In this document: positions 48,749 to 57,635 of the stretch, in pieces
Numbering within the stretch: the stretch's first letter is position 1
How the letters are laid out: every line of letters starts with the position of its first letter
Source of the DNA: Enemella evansiae
Lineage (GTDB): Bacteria > Pseudomonadota > Alphaproteobacteria > Rhodobacterales > Rhodobacteraceae
DNA: 64,000 bases
Reading direction: 5' to 3'
Assembly: GCA_017255395.1 (NCBI GenBank)
Contig: JAFKDC010000007.1
Coordinates: 99,623-163,622 of the forward strand
Program-made: the position numbers and the translations under genes
Notes under the pieces: generated by a model
What the model was told of the DNA's origin: nothing
Database searches by the model: none
Seen by the model: the letters and a program-made list of their open reading frames with translations, nothing else

Positions 48749-49735
48749 ATGAAACAGACATGGATCGCCGCCACCGCGGCCCTCGGCCTCGCCAGCCCGG
48801 CGCTGGCCGCCGACGCGGTCACGTTGCAGCTGAAATGGGTCACGCAGGCCCAGTTCGCGGGCTACTACGTGGCGCTGGAACAGGGTTTCTACGAAGAGGC
48901 CGGCCTTGACGTGACCATCCTGCCGGGCGGGCCGGACATCGCGCCCACGCAGGTGATCGCGGGCGGCGGCGCCGACGTGATCGTCGAGTGGATGCCCGCC
49001 GCGCTGGCCGCGCGCGAGAACGGGTTGCCGCTGGTGAACATCGCGCAGCCCTTCAAGTCCTCGGGCATGATGCTGACCTGCTGGAAGGACGTGGGCATCG
49101 AAAGCCCCGAAGACCTCGACAACCGCACGCTGGGGGTCTGGTTTTTCGGCAACGAATACCCCTTCCTGTCGTGGATGTCAGCGCTTGGCATCGGCACCGA
49201 CGGCAAGGCCGAAGGCTCGGTCGAGGTTCTCAAGCAGGGCTTCAACGTCGACCCGCTGCTGCAACGGCAGGCCGATTGCATCTCGACCATGACCTACAAC
49301 GAGTTCGGCCAGGTGCTTGACGCGGGTGTGACCGAGGACGAGCTGATCACCTTCAAGTACCAGGACCAGGGCGTCGCCACCATGGAGGACGGCCTCTACG
49401 TGCTGGAGGAAAACCTCTCGGACGAGGCCTTCGTCGACAAGATGGCGCGCTTCGTCGATGCCTCGATGCAGGGCTGGAAATGGGCCGAGGAGAACACCGA
49501 AGAGGCGGCGATGATCGTGCTCGACTACGACGAGACCGGCGCCCAGACCGAGGCACACCAGATCCGCATGATGGGCGAGGTCGCCAAGCTGACCGCGGGC
49601 TCCAACGGCGCGCTGGACCCCGCCGACTACGAGCGCACGGTCGAAACGCTGCTGGCGGGCGGCTCCGACCCGGTGATCACCAAACAGCCCGAGGGCGCAT
49701 GGACCCACGTGGTCTCTGACAAGGCGCTGGACTGA
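48749..49735 (+). CDS. ABC transporter substrate-binding protein, NMT1/THI5-like
   Basis: 328 residues with Sec signal MKQTWIAATAALGLASPALA and mature start ADAVTLQLKWVTQAQFAGYY, the standard NMT1/TauA-like opening. The fold bears GADVIVEWMPAALAARENGL and GVWFFGNEYPFLSWM. Relatives bind hydroxymethylpyrimidine precursors, taurine or nitrate. The pyrimidine catabolic neighbours favour a pyrimidine base or derivative here (inference). Very strong Shine-Dalgarno AAGGAGG at 48734-48740, expected for the most abundant component. Confidence 0.9.
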   Translation: MKQTWIAATAALGLASPALAADAVTLQLKWVTQAQFAGYYVALEQGFYEEAGLDVTILPGGPDIAPTQVIAGGGADVIVEWMPAALAARENGLPLVNIAQPFKSSGMMLTCWKDVGIESPEDLDNRTLGVWFFGNEYPFLSWMSALGIGTDGKAEGSVEVLKQGFNVDPLLQRQADCISTMTYNEFGQVLDAGVTEDELITFKYQDQGVATMEDGLYVLEENLSDEAFVDKMARFVDASMQGWKWAEENTEEAAMIVLDYDETGAQTEAHQIRMMGEVAKLTAGSNGALDPADYERTVETLLAGGSDPVITKQPEGAWTHVVSDKALD

Positions 49736-49980
49736 GCCGCGACGGCTTCGGGCCCTGAGGCGCCCGACCCGCTTGGGGGCCAGGCCCTCCGCGCGGCCTG
49801 ACCGGGAAACGACACTCCTGCGGGACACCGCGGGGGTGTTTGCCCCTGCGGCGGCCAGAAGAGCCGCCTCTCCGACCGGCCCGGCGCGCCCTCTCCTTGC
49901 CCTGCCGCTGTCGCGCGCGCTACACAAGCCCCGACCTGCCGCGCGCCCACCGGCGCATCGCCACCGAAGGAACAGCCGCC

Positions 49981-50826
49981 ATGATCCTCGTCTTCGGCAA
50001 GACCGGCCAGGTGGCCACCGAACTCGGCCGCCTGGGCGGCGTCACCCTGCTGGGGCGCGACCGGGCCGACCTGTCGGACCCGCAGGCCTGCGCGACGGCC
50101 ATCCACCACGCCCGCCCGCGCGCGGTCATCAACGCCGCCGCCTATACCGCCGTCGACCGGGCCGAAGAGGAAGAACCCCTCGCCACCCGGATCAATGCAA
50201 AGGCCCCCGGCGCCATGGCCCGGGCCTGCGCCGCGCTGGACATCCCGCTGGTGCATGTCTCGACCGATTACGTCTTCGACGGCAGCGGCGACGGCCCGCG
50301 CGACCCAGGGGCCCCCACCGGACCGCTCAACGCCTACGGCCGTTCCAAGCTGGCCGGAGAGCAGGCGATCCGCGACAGCCATGCGGCCCATGCCATCCTG
50401 CGCACCTCATGGGTCTTCTCCGCCCATGGGGCCAACTTCGTGAAGACCATGATGCGCCTCGGCGCCAGCCGCGACACCTTAAGCGTGGTGGCCGACCAGA
50501 TCGGCGGGCCGACCCCCGCCGCCGCCATCGCGGGTGCCTGCCTGACCATGGCCGGGCAGCTGGCAGAGGGCAAAGGCACCCCCGGCACCTACCACCTCTC
50601 GGGCGGTCCGGACACAAGCTGGGCCGGTTTCGCGCGCGAGATCATGGCGCAGGCCGGGCTGCCCTGCCGCATCGCCGACATCCCCACTTCCGACTTTCCG
50701 ACCCCGGCAGAACGGCCCTTCAACTCGCGCCTCGACTGCAGGTCACTGGCAGACCGCTTCGGCATCGCCCGCCCCGACTGGCGCAGGCATCTGTCCGAGG
50801 TCCTCGCCGAATTGCACGCCGCCTGA
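49981..50826 (+). CDS. rmlD: dTDP-4-dehydrorhamnose reductase-like protein
   Basis: 281-residue extended SDR. N-terminal GKTGQVATELG (GxxGQxG-type dinucleotide motif), VINAAAYTAVDRAEEE, catalytic Tyr/Lys in LNAYGRSKLAGEQA, and HVSTDYVFDGSG for the catalytic Thr. It would make dTDP-L-rhamnose with RmlABC. None of those genes is in the window, so the partners must lie elsewhere. Good ribosome-binding site (GAAGGAACAG). Confidence 0.9.
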   Translation: MILVFGKTGQVATELGRLGGVTLLGRDRADLSDPQACATAIHHARPRAVINAAAYTAVDRAEEEEPLATRINAKAPGAMARACAALDIPLVHVSTDYVFDGSGDGPRDPGAPTGPLNAYGRSKLAGEQAIRDSHAAHAILRTSWVFSAHGANFVKTMMRLGASRDTLSVVADQIGGPTPAAAIAGACLTMAGQLAEGKGTPGTYHLSGGPDTSWAGFAREIMAQAGLPCRIADIPTSDFPTPAERPFNSRLDCRSLADRFGIARPDWRRHLSEVLAELHAA

Positions 50827-50919
50827 CATCCGCCCCGGACCGCGCCGCACCGTCCCCGGCGGCCGTCCTGCACAGCCGCATGCCGGCACGGCCCAGGCCT
50901 CCCCTGGCCCTCACCCGTC

Positions 50920-50946
50920 CTTCTTCTGTCCGGAAAATATCCCGGG
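50920..50946. repeat. dispersed GATATTT motif, copy G
   Basis: TTCTTCTGTCCGGAAAATAT then CCCGGGG, inverted orientation like copy B, followed by the palindrome GGGGCAGAGCCCC. Lies in the 288-bp gap after rmlD, which otherwise holds nothing recognisable. Confidence 0.75.
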
Positions 50947-51114
50947 GTCCGGGGCAGAGCCCCGGTTCCGACACCGCCCCATCGGACCGCCGCTGGCGTT
51001 CTGCCCAATTCATGGGCAGCCCCCACCCCTCACCCACCATAAAGCCGCCATCCCGGCCCCGCCATTCGCCGCCCGGGCCTTTACCCGCCGCCAGAGCCGT
51101 ATACCCTTTGAGCC

Positions 51115-52875
51115 ATGACCCAGCCGGACGCCAAGCCAGCACCCGCCCCCGCTGCCCTCGACACCCGCCTCAGGGCGCTTCTGATGCGCCTCTACCCGGA
51201 TCGGGATAGCGACGCGCTGACCTCAGAGGTGCTGAACGCCTTCTGGCCCGACCGCACCTGGCGCCGCCGCACGCGCAGGCCGGGCAACGCGCTCTGGTCG
51301 CAGAAGGACGCGGTGCTGATCACCTACGGCGACAGCCTGATCGACGGCGTCTACAAGCCGCTCGACCTGCTGCGGGACTTCCTGAACACCTACATGAAGG
51401 GCACCGTGAACGGGGTGCATATCCTGCCCTTCTTCCCCTTTACCTCGGACGATGGCTTCGCGGTGACCGACTACCGCAAGGTGAACCCCGCGCTCGGCGA
51501 CTGGCCGGACATCCAGCGCATCGGCGAAGAGTTCAACCTGATGTCCGACCTCGTGCTGAACCACGTCAGCAGTCAGGGCACATGGTTCAACGCCTATAGG
51601 CAGGGGCAGGAACCCTACGACAGGTTCTTCTTCGAGGCCTCCCCCGATGACGACCTGTCCATGGTCGTCCGTCCCCGCACCACACCGCTGCTGCAAGAGG
51701 TCGAGACGGCGAACGGGTTGAAACACGTCTGGTGCACCTTCAGCCACGATCAGGTCGACCTCGACTTCCGCAACCCCGAGGTGCTGCTGGAAATCCTGCG
51801 CATCATCCGCCTGCATGTGGACATGGGGGTGAAGATCGTCCGGCTGGACGCCGTGGCCTTCGTCTGGAAGGAGCCGGGCACGCCCTCGATCCACCTGCCC
51901 AAGACCCATGCCATCGTCCAGCTACTGCGCGTGCTGGCGGACTTCGCCAGCGAAAGCGTGATCCTGCTGACCGAAACCAACGTGCCCAAGGCCGAGAACC
52001 TGTCCTACTTCGGCCAGCTGAACGAGGCGCACTGGATCTACAACTTCCCGCTGCCGCCCCTGATCCTGCACGCCATGCTCTCGGGCAACGCGGTCTCGCT
52101 CTCCAAGTGGCAGCGTGCCATGCCACCCGCGCCGCAGGGCTGCGCCTACCTCAACTTCTCCGCCAGCCACGACGGCATCGGCATGCGCCCCGCCGAGGGC
52201 CTGCTGCCGGACGAGGAAATCGCCCGCATGATCCGCACCGTGCAATCGGGCGGCGGGCTTGCCTCGATGCGCGCGCTGCCCAATGGCGGCACCGCCGTCT
52301 ACGAGCTGAACGCGACCTATTTCTCGGCGGTGAAGAAGACCTATAGGGGCAAGGACGGGATGCAGGTGCCGCGCTTCCTCTGCTCGCAGACCATCGTGAT
52401 GTCGCTGGAAGGGGTGCCCGCCTTCTACATTCACGCCATGCTGGGCACGCCCAACGATCTCGAGGGTGTGGAGCGGCGCGGCATGAACCGCGCGATCAAC
52501 CGCCACCGCTGGGACTACCCCGCATTGCGCAGGCTGCTGGAGGACCCCGAAAGCGATCAAAGCCGCGTGCTGACGGCGCTGTCCGACCGGCTGAAGATCC
52601 GCGCGAAGCAGCCCGCCTTTCACCCCAATGCCACCAACTTCACGCTGACGGTGGACGACCGCGTCTTCTGCGTCTGGCGCCAGTCCATCGACCGCAGCCA
52701 GTCGATCTTTGCCCTGCACAACGTCAGCGCCGAGACGATCGACCTGCCCCCCGGCGCGCTGAACCTGATCGCGGACGAGACATGGACCGACCTGCTGTCG
52801 GGCGAAACGCTCCACCCGGAAGAGGACGGCGTGAGGCTGGCCCCCTACCAGTGCCGCTGGATCACCAACCGCTGA
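51115..52875 (+). CDS. GH13_18 sugar phosphorylase, probable glucosylglycerate phosphorylase
   Basis: 586 residues of the sucrose-phosphorylase-like GH13 subfamily. Nucleophile D245 in KIVRLDAVAF, acid/base E287 in LLTETNVPKAEN, third Asp D353 in SASHDGIG. The family phosphorolyses alpha-glucosides to glucose 1-phosphate. True sucrose phosphorylases are about 100 residues shorter; the length and the nearby glucosyl-phosphoglycerate synthase and phosphatase favour glucosylglycerate phosphorylase. It would give glucose 1-phosphate and glycerate. Cytosolic, no signal. Confidence 0.85.
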   Translation: MTQPDAKPAPAPAALDTRLRALLMRLYPDRDSDALTSEVLNAFWPDRTWRRRTRRPGNALWSQKDAVLITYGDSLIDGVYKPLDLLRDFLNTYMKGTVNGVHILPFFPFTSDDGFAVTDYRKVNPALGDWPDIQRIGEEFNLMSDLVLNHVSSQGTWFNAYRQGQEPYDRFFFEASPDDDLSMVVRPRTTPLLQEVETANGLKHVWCTFSHDQVDLDFRNPEVLLEILRIIRLHVDMGVKIVRLDAVAFVWKEPGTPSIHLPKTHAIVQLLRVLADFASESVILLTETNVPKAENLSYFGQLNEAHWIYNFPLPPLILHAMLSGNAVSLSKWQRAMPPAPQGCAYLNFSASHDGIGMRPAEGLLPDEEIARMIRTVQSGGGLASMRALPNGGTAVYELNATYFSAVKKTYRGKDGMQVPRFLCSQTIVMSLEGVPAFYIHAMLGTPNDLEGVERRGMNRAINRHRWDYPALRRLLEDPESDQSRVLTALSDRLKIRAKQPAFHPNATNFTLTVDDRVFCVWRQSIDRSQSIFALHNVSAETIDLPPGALNLIADETWTDLLSGETLHPEEDGVRLAPYQCRWITNR

Positions 52876-52962
52876 CCCGGGGGCCGTAGCGGGCAAGAGA
52901 CTATGAGGATTCAGGGAACTATGGCATCGTGACGGTCTAAGCGACGAATTGGACCCGATACA

Positions 52963-54363
52963 TTGACCTGTCTACACCCGCGCCTTTTGCGCCCCTTCCT
53001 TTCCGCTGTCACCGTGGCGACGCTTGGCCTTGTCGCCAGTCTGGTGCCCGGATCGCCCGCCTCCGCGGCAGAAATCACCCCGCGCGGCAGTTGCGAGGCC
53101 TCGCTGACCGGGCAGATCGACCCGGGCGACGGCGACCACCTGCGAGAGATCCGGGACAGCGAAAACTGCCGGTATTTCGACCTGTACCTGTCCTCCCCCG
53201 GCGGCAGCGTGAAAGAAGCGCTGTCCATCGCCGACAGCCTCATGAACGTGACCACCGTCATCGAGGCGGATCAGCAGTGCCTGTCCGCCTGCGCGCTGAT
53301 CTTCATGGCGGCGCGGACCTGCGGCGGCGCACCTTATTACTGTGCGCCGACTCGGCACATGCACCCGACCGCGACGCTGGGCTTTCACGCGCCCTTCCTG
53401 AAACCCGGTCAGGCAGAGCAACTGGTGCCGCTGGATCTGTCGTTCAAGGCTGCCCTGGGCATTTTCGCCGATATCCAGAACACCTTTTCCCGGATTTCCG
53501 CCAGCGTCGCCAGCACCGGCTACACCGGCTCGATGATCCATGCCGATCTTTTCGCCAAGATGTTCAGCACGCCGCCCGAAGACTTCTACACCATCGTGAC
53601 GAACGACCAGTTCTACACCTTCGGCATCGGCCTGACCAGCGATCTGCCTGACGACCGCGCCCCGGATCTGAGCCGTTACCAGTCCGAAATGCTGTGCTAT
53701 AACTTCCTGTACGACTCCTACCGAGGCTGGAACCACTCCGAATACGGGTTTCAGGATTACGGCGAGATCGACCCTGACAACATCCCCAGCGTCACCGACT
53801 ACCGCAGGCGCGGAAACGAACAGTTTGTCCGTTTCGACGGTCTGAACCTTGGCATGGGCTGGACAGGTTGGTGCCAGATCCGGAGTTACGAGGGAAATCC
53901 CAAGTTGTATGTCGCGCTGCACCCGGGCGACGCCTTCCCCACGCGCGACTCGCGTCCCGACGAGCGAGCGAATCTGCACTACACCATGGCCTATCCCGTC
54001 CAGACCCCGGTGGCTGGCCTGTCCTGGGGCGGCTCCGGCTCTGGCGCTTCGGTGTCCCTGCCCGAACTGACCGGGCTGGCGCGCGAGTACTTCCGGCGGC
54101 TGGACCGGACCGGCAATGGCGCCCCCTCGGCCCTTTGGATCTCGGAAAAGCGCGAAGCCATCGACAGCGCCGCCTCGGGCATCTGCGCGGCCGAGGCGCT
54201 CGACATCCTGAACCAGTCACGGTCCGGGCGGTCTGCCTCTGTCGTGCTGCGGGCCAGCGTCACGGCCTGCGGGTCGTCGAGCGGGGAATCCTACCGGCTG
54301 CGGATGGAGTTTACCGACACCGGGTCCGGCTGGCAGATCATGGCGCTTTCGAGCGCCGACTGA
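52963..54363 (+). CDS. COG3904-like periplasmic protein with a ClpP/crotonase-like fold
   Basis: 466 residues, TTG start, with a signal peptide (LRPFLSAVTVATLGLVASLV, cleaved near ASA-AEI). The N-terminal half has the ClpP-like layout: SSPGGSVKEALSIADSL (oxyanion-strand region), QCLSACALIFMAA where Ser in CLSACA sits at the nucleophile position, and a HPTATLGFHAPF turn where His could be catalytic. The C-terminal ~200 residues are unrecognised and contain further cysteines. TTG is the only start that retains the signal. It lies between the glucosylglycerate genes but need not belong to them. Confidence 0.75.
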   Translation: MTCLHPRLLRPFLSAVTVATLGLVASLVPGSPASAAEITPRGSCEASLTGQIDPGDGDHLREIRDSENCRYFDLYLSSPGGSVKEALSIADSLMNVTTVIEADQQCLSACALIFMAARTCGGAPYYCAPTRHMHPTATLGFHAPFLKPGQAEQLVPLDLSFKAALGIFADIQNTFSRISASVASTGYTGSMIHADLFAKMFSTPPEDFYTIVTNDQFYTFGIGLTSDLPDDRAPDLSRYQSEMLCYNFLYDSYRGWNHSEYGFQDYGEIDPDNIPSVTDYRRRGNEQFVRFDGLNLGMGWTGWCQIRSYEGNPKLYVALHPGDAFPTRDSRPDERANLHYTMAYPVQTPVAGLSWGGSGSGASVSLPELTGLAREYFRRLDRTGNGAPSALWISEKREAIDSAASGICAAEALDILNQSRSGRSASVVLRASVTACGSSSGESYRLRMEFTDTGSGWQIMALSSAD

Positions 54364-54723
54364 TCCGCCCGCCGCCCGCGCGGCCCCGGCGCACTCTTTT
54401 CGGGCATAGCGCAGAAAGCCGACATGTCCGACGGCGCTTCGGCGTTGCCCCACCGCCTTCGGGCAGCTGCACGGAGCGCGCGAGGATCGAACGGGGCCAA
54501 CAACGCTTCGCCCCCTGCGCCGCTTCAGCCCGGTCGGGTCATCCATAGGCCCCCTGCCCGGACAGGCCCCATGATCGCAGGGGTCGAACAGCCTGCTGCC
54601 GCCTCTCTGGCCGCATCGCGTGACGCGGCGCAGGCCAGACGCCTTGCGCAGATCACCCGGCCCTCTTCGCCACACGCATGCTGTCGGGGCCAAGCCCGCC
54701 CCCGGCAAGCGCCCCGGTCTCGC
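54364..54723. other. convergent intergenic region without a recognisable gene
   Basis: 360 bp between two convergent genes. Open frames exist on both strands, but none shows a plausible domain. No clear terminator hairpin with a T-tract was found. Two GTTCGA-like T-loop look-alikes on the minus strand do not fold into tRNA arms. Confidence 0.4.
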
Positions 54724-55956
54724 TCAGAACGGCAGCGGCGCGAATTCCGCCTCGTCCGCCGCCACCGCCGCCTTCAGCTCGGCCACCAGCGACGGATCGG
54801 CGGCGTTCACCCGGCTCCAGTTCGGGATGAAGGGCGCCTCATTGGGCTTGGCGAGAAAGGTATGCCCGGCGACCATGATGTTCTCGGCGAACAGCTCGAT
54901 GGTCTTCTCCTCGCGGTGCCGGTCCAGCGTCAGCCCGTTCATCTTGGCGTCGTTGTCGTAGAACTCCAGCAGGTCCAGCGCGACCCGGTAGTAGGTCGCC
55001 TTCAGGGCCCGGAAGGAATTCGCGGTGAACACCGTCCCGTCGGCGGCCAGCTTGCGGAAGATCGCCTTGCAGATGTCGGTGGACATGCGGTTCAACCCGC
55101 CCTGCGCGTCCTCTTCGCTGACCTCCTGATGCTTGTGGTCATAGGCGTCCGAGATTTCGACCTGACAGACCGAATGCCGCCCGAGATTGCGCCAGACCTC
55201 TGACAAGACACCGATTTCCAGCCCCCAGTCCGAGGGGATACGCAGGTCGGGCAAAAGCGAGGTGCGCAGCGCGAATTCACCGGACAGCGGGTAGCGGAAG
55301 GCGCGCAGGTAGTCGATGTAATCGCGGTCGCCCACCACCTTCTTCAGCGCGATCAGCAGCGGCGAGACCAGAAGCCGCGTCACCCGCCCGTTCAGCTTGC
55401 CGTCGCCGATGCGCGGGTAGAAACCCTTGGACAGCTGGTAGCGGAAGTTCGGGTTCACCACCGGATAGACCAGCCGCGCCAGCATCTCGCGGTCATAGGT
55501 GACGATATCGCAGTCGTGCAGGGCCATCACGGCGCTGTCCTGACAGGAGATCAGGTAGCCCATGCAGGTCCACATGTTCTTGCCCTTGCCCGGCTCTTCG
55601 GGGGCAAGGCCGTGCTCGGTCAGCCGCTCTTCCATCGCCTTCATGCGCGGACTGTCGTTCCAGATCACCACGTGGTTCTGCGGCAGTCTGGAAAAGAAGT
55701 CGCGCGCGCGGCGGAACTGGCTTTCGTCGGCCCGGTCCAGCCCGATGATGATGCGGTGCAGGTAGGCGACCTGGCTCAATTCGTCGAGGATATTGCCCAG
55801 TGCCGGGCCTTCGAGTTCCGAGAAGAGCGAGGGCAGCACCAGCGTGATTTTCCGCGTCTGCGCAAAGGTCTCGATCTCGTAAACCAGTTCCTCTAACGGG
55901 CGCTGCCGGAGGTTGTGAAACTGCGCGATGTTTCCATTCTGGTGAAAATCGGCCAT
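54724..55956 (-). CDS. gpgS: GT81-type glucosyl-3-phosphoglycerate synthase
   Basis: 410-residue nucleotide-sugar glycosyltransferase: KITLVLPSLFSELEGPALGN in the donor-binding N-terminus, the metal-binding ALHDCDIVTYDREM (DxD), NPNFRYQLSKGFYPRIGDGK with basic residues for the phosphoglycerate acceptor, and the acidic SDAYDHKHQE. Makes glucosyl-3-phosphoglycerate (or the mannosyl form) from NDP-sugar and 3-phosphoglycerate. Downstream of the phosphatase gene on the same strand, 4 bp apart, so the two form an operon for a compatible solute. Confidence 0.85.
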   Translation of the reverse strand: MADFHQNGNIAQFHNLRQRPLEELVYEIETFAQTRKITLVLPSLFSELEGPALGNILDELSQVAYLHRIIIGLDRADESQFRRARDFFSRLPQNHVVIWNDSPRMKAMEERLTEHGLAPEEPGKGKNMWTCMGYLISCQDSAVMALHDCDIVTYDREMLARLVYPVVNPNFRYQLSKGFYPRIGDGKLNGRVTRLLVSPLLIALKKVVGDRDYIDYLRAFRYPLSGEFALRTSLLPDLRIPSDWGLEIGVLSEVWRNLGRHSVCQVEISDAYDHKHQEVSEEDAQGGLNRMSTDICKAIFRKLAADGTVFTANSFRALKATYYRVALDLLEFYDNDAKMNGLTLDRHREEKTIELFAENIMVAGHTFLAKPNEAPFIPNWSRVNAADPSLVAELKAAVAADEAEFAPLPF

Positions 55957-55960
55957 CGTC

Positions 55961-56740
55961 TCAGTTCCCTGCCTTTTGCAACTCTTGAACGAGTCCGATC
56001 ACGGCATCGTTCCAGCCCTCGGGGCCGATCTTCTTTGTCCGGCGGATGCGGCCCCCGGCCTCTTCGGGCAGCGGGGCGATGACGGGCGCATGGTCGTTGC
56101 GGACGATCACGCCCACATCCGCCGCCCGCAGCAGATCCACGTCGTTGGGCGCGTCTCCCAGCGCGATGACCGTATCGGGCGACAGCTCTGCCGCCACCTG
56201 CCGCAGCCCGTCCGCCTTGGTCCGACCCAGCGACAGGGTCAGGAAGCGCCCGCCGTGCCGCGCATGGATGCCCTGCCGGTCCAGAGCCTGAAGGAACGCC
56301 CGGAGGTCGCTGTCGCCGCCCGTCCAGAGCCCCGGTTCCGAGTGCGCGCGGCGGCGGGCCAGCGCGGCGCCCTGCTCTGGCAGGCCGGTCGTTTCCGCGA
56401 TCTCCGCCGCCGTCATGTCGCCGAACCCGCGAAAGCGCTGCCGCAGCCGGTCGGGCAGCGCCTCCAGCGCGGCGCGAATGCGGGCGTAACCCGGCTCTGC
56501 GCCATCGGCCACACCGGGCCGGTACAGGCCCGCACCGTTTTCGACGATGGCCGGCAGGGGCCCAAGCCCCAGCGCGCGGTGCAGGCCCCGCACCTCGGCG
56601 GCGGTCTTGGAGGTGGCTAGGATCAGCGGGATGCCGCGCTGTTTCAGCAGCGCCAGCGCCGGGGCGGCCGCCTGCCAGGAATAGGTCTCGTGATCCAGAA
56701 GCGTCCCGTCGAGGTCGCTTACCACCATCAGCCCGGGCAC
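55961..56740 (-). CDS. mannosyl/glucosyl-3-phosphoglycerate phosphatase (HAD superfamily)
   Basis: 259 residues of the Cof-like/MpgP HAD group. Motif I is VVSDLDGTLLD with nucleophile D9 and acid D11; motif II is in ILATSKTAAEV; motif III Lys precedes RQVAAEL; motif IV is VIALGDAPNDVDLL. Removes the phosphate from the product of the adjacent synthase to yield glucosylglycerate. First gene of the synthase operon as transcribed. It starts 111 bp from the P-loop kinase gene. Confidence 0.88.
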   Translation of the reverse strand: MPGLMVVSDLDGTLLDHETYSWQAAAPALALLKQRGIPLILATSKTAAEVRGLHRALGLGPLPAIVENGAGLYRPGVADGAEPGYARIRAALEALPDRLRQRFRGFGDMTAAEIAETTGLPEQGAALARRRAHSEPGLWTGGDSDLRAFLQALDRQGIHARHGGRFLTLSLGRTKADGLRQVAAELSPDTVIALGDAPNDVDLLRAADVGVIVRNDHAPVIAPLPEEAGGRIRRTKKIGPEGWNDAVIGLVQELQKAGN

Positions 56741-56851
56741 ATCCGCTCCTTCGCTGCCTCTGCCCCTTTTATGACCGCCGGTGGCGGGCGCGGCCAGATA
56801 TCGGGGCGGCTTTGGCGGGCAGCGGGCAGCAGTTCGCCTAATTTTTGGGCG

Positions 56852-57478
56852 TCAGTCGCTCCAGGGCAGCACCAGGTCCACCGGCCCGCGTCCCAAGGCC
56901 ACCCGGCGGGCGTTCGGGATATCGTTGCCCTCTGCCTTTTCCCGGGCCTTCGCGGGGCTGTAGCCGAACCCGGCCCAACGCCGCAGCAGCCGCCGCTCCA
57001 GTTCCGGCACCGGCACGTCAAGGAAGACCGACAGGTCCCAAAGCGGCGCCAGCGCCGTCCACGGGGCCTCGGACAGGCAGAGGTAGTTGCCTTCGACCAC
57101 CACCACCGAGACCTCCGGTCCGATCTCCTGCACCCCGGCGATGGCAATCTCGCGGGCGCGGTCGAAGACCGGCACATAGACATGCTCTCCGGCGGCGACC
57201 CGGCCCAGGGTGGCGGCAAAGCCGCCCGCGTCGAAGGTCTGAGGCGCGCCCTTGCGGGGCAAGAGCCCCTTCCGACGCAGCACCGAATCGTCGAGGTGAA
57301 AGCCGTCCATGGGCATCAGCGCCGCCTGCGGTCCCAGCGCCGCGACCACCGCCTCTGCCAGCGTCGACTTGCCCGCGCCCGGCGCACCGGCCAGCGCCAC
57401 CATCAGGCGCCTGCCCCGCGGGGCAAGCCCGTCCAGCCGCGCGACCACCGTCTTTGCCGCCTTTTCCACCGTTGTCAT
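56852..57478 (-). CDS. P-loop kinase of the uridine kinase/pantothenate kinase-like family
   Basis: 208 residues: Walker A GAPGAGKST at residues 31-39, PMDGFHLDD (phosphoryl-acceptor/metal region), VVVEGNYLCL (Walker B-like), and a C-terminal lid RRWAGFGYSPAKAREKAEGND. Homologues include fructose-transport-associated FrcK and nucleoside kinases. Here it sits upstream of the glucosylglycerate genes, so it might phosphorylate glycerate released by the phosphorylase; that is only an inference from context. Start at MTTVEKAAK fits the family. Confidence 0.8.
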   Translation of the reverse strand: MTTVEKAAKTVVARLDGLAPRGRRLMVALAGAPGAGKSTLAEAVVAALGPQAALMPMDGFHLDDSVLRRKGLLPRKGAPQTFDAGGFAATLGRVAAGEHVYVPVFDRAREIAIAGVQEIGPEVSVVVVEGNYLCLSEAPWTALAPLWDLSVFLDVPVPELERRLLRRWAGFGYSPAKAREKAEGNDIPNARRVALGRGPVDLVLPWSD

Positions 57479-57635
57479 GGCGCAGATCCTCCGTCCCTGC
57501 CCAGTACCTGACACCAACCCGGGACCGGCCCGCAAGGGGCTGGATTCGTAATGCCTTTTGCACCACTCTGACAGGACGCGGCCAGGAAGACGGCGCCAGA
57601 TCGTCCCGGCCGTGCCATAACCCAGGGAGGGGGTC

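Noticed and set aside
54480..54600. Possible tRNA genes (GTTCGA-like T-loops on the minus strand)
   Set aside because: The flanking bases do not form the 5-bp T-stem, and no acceptor or anticodon arm could be drawn.
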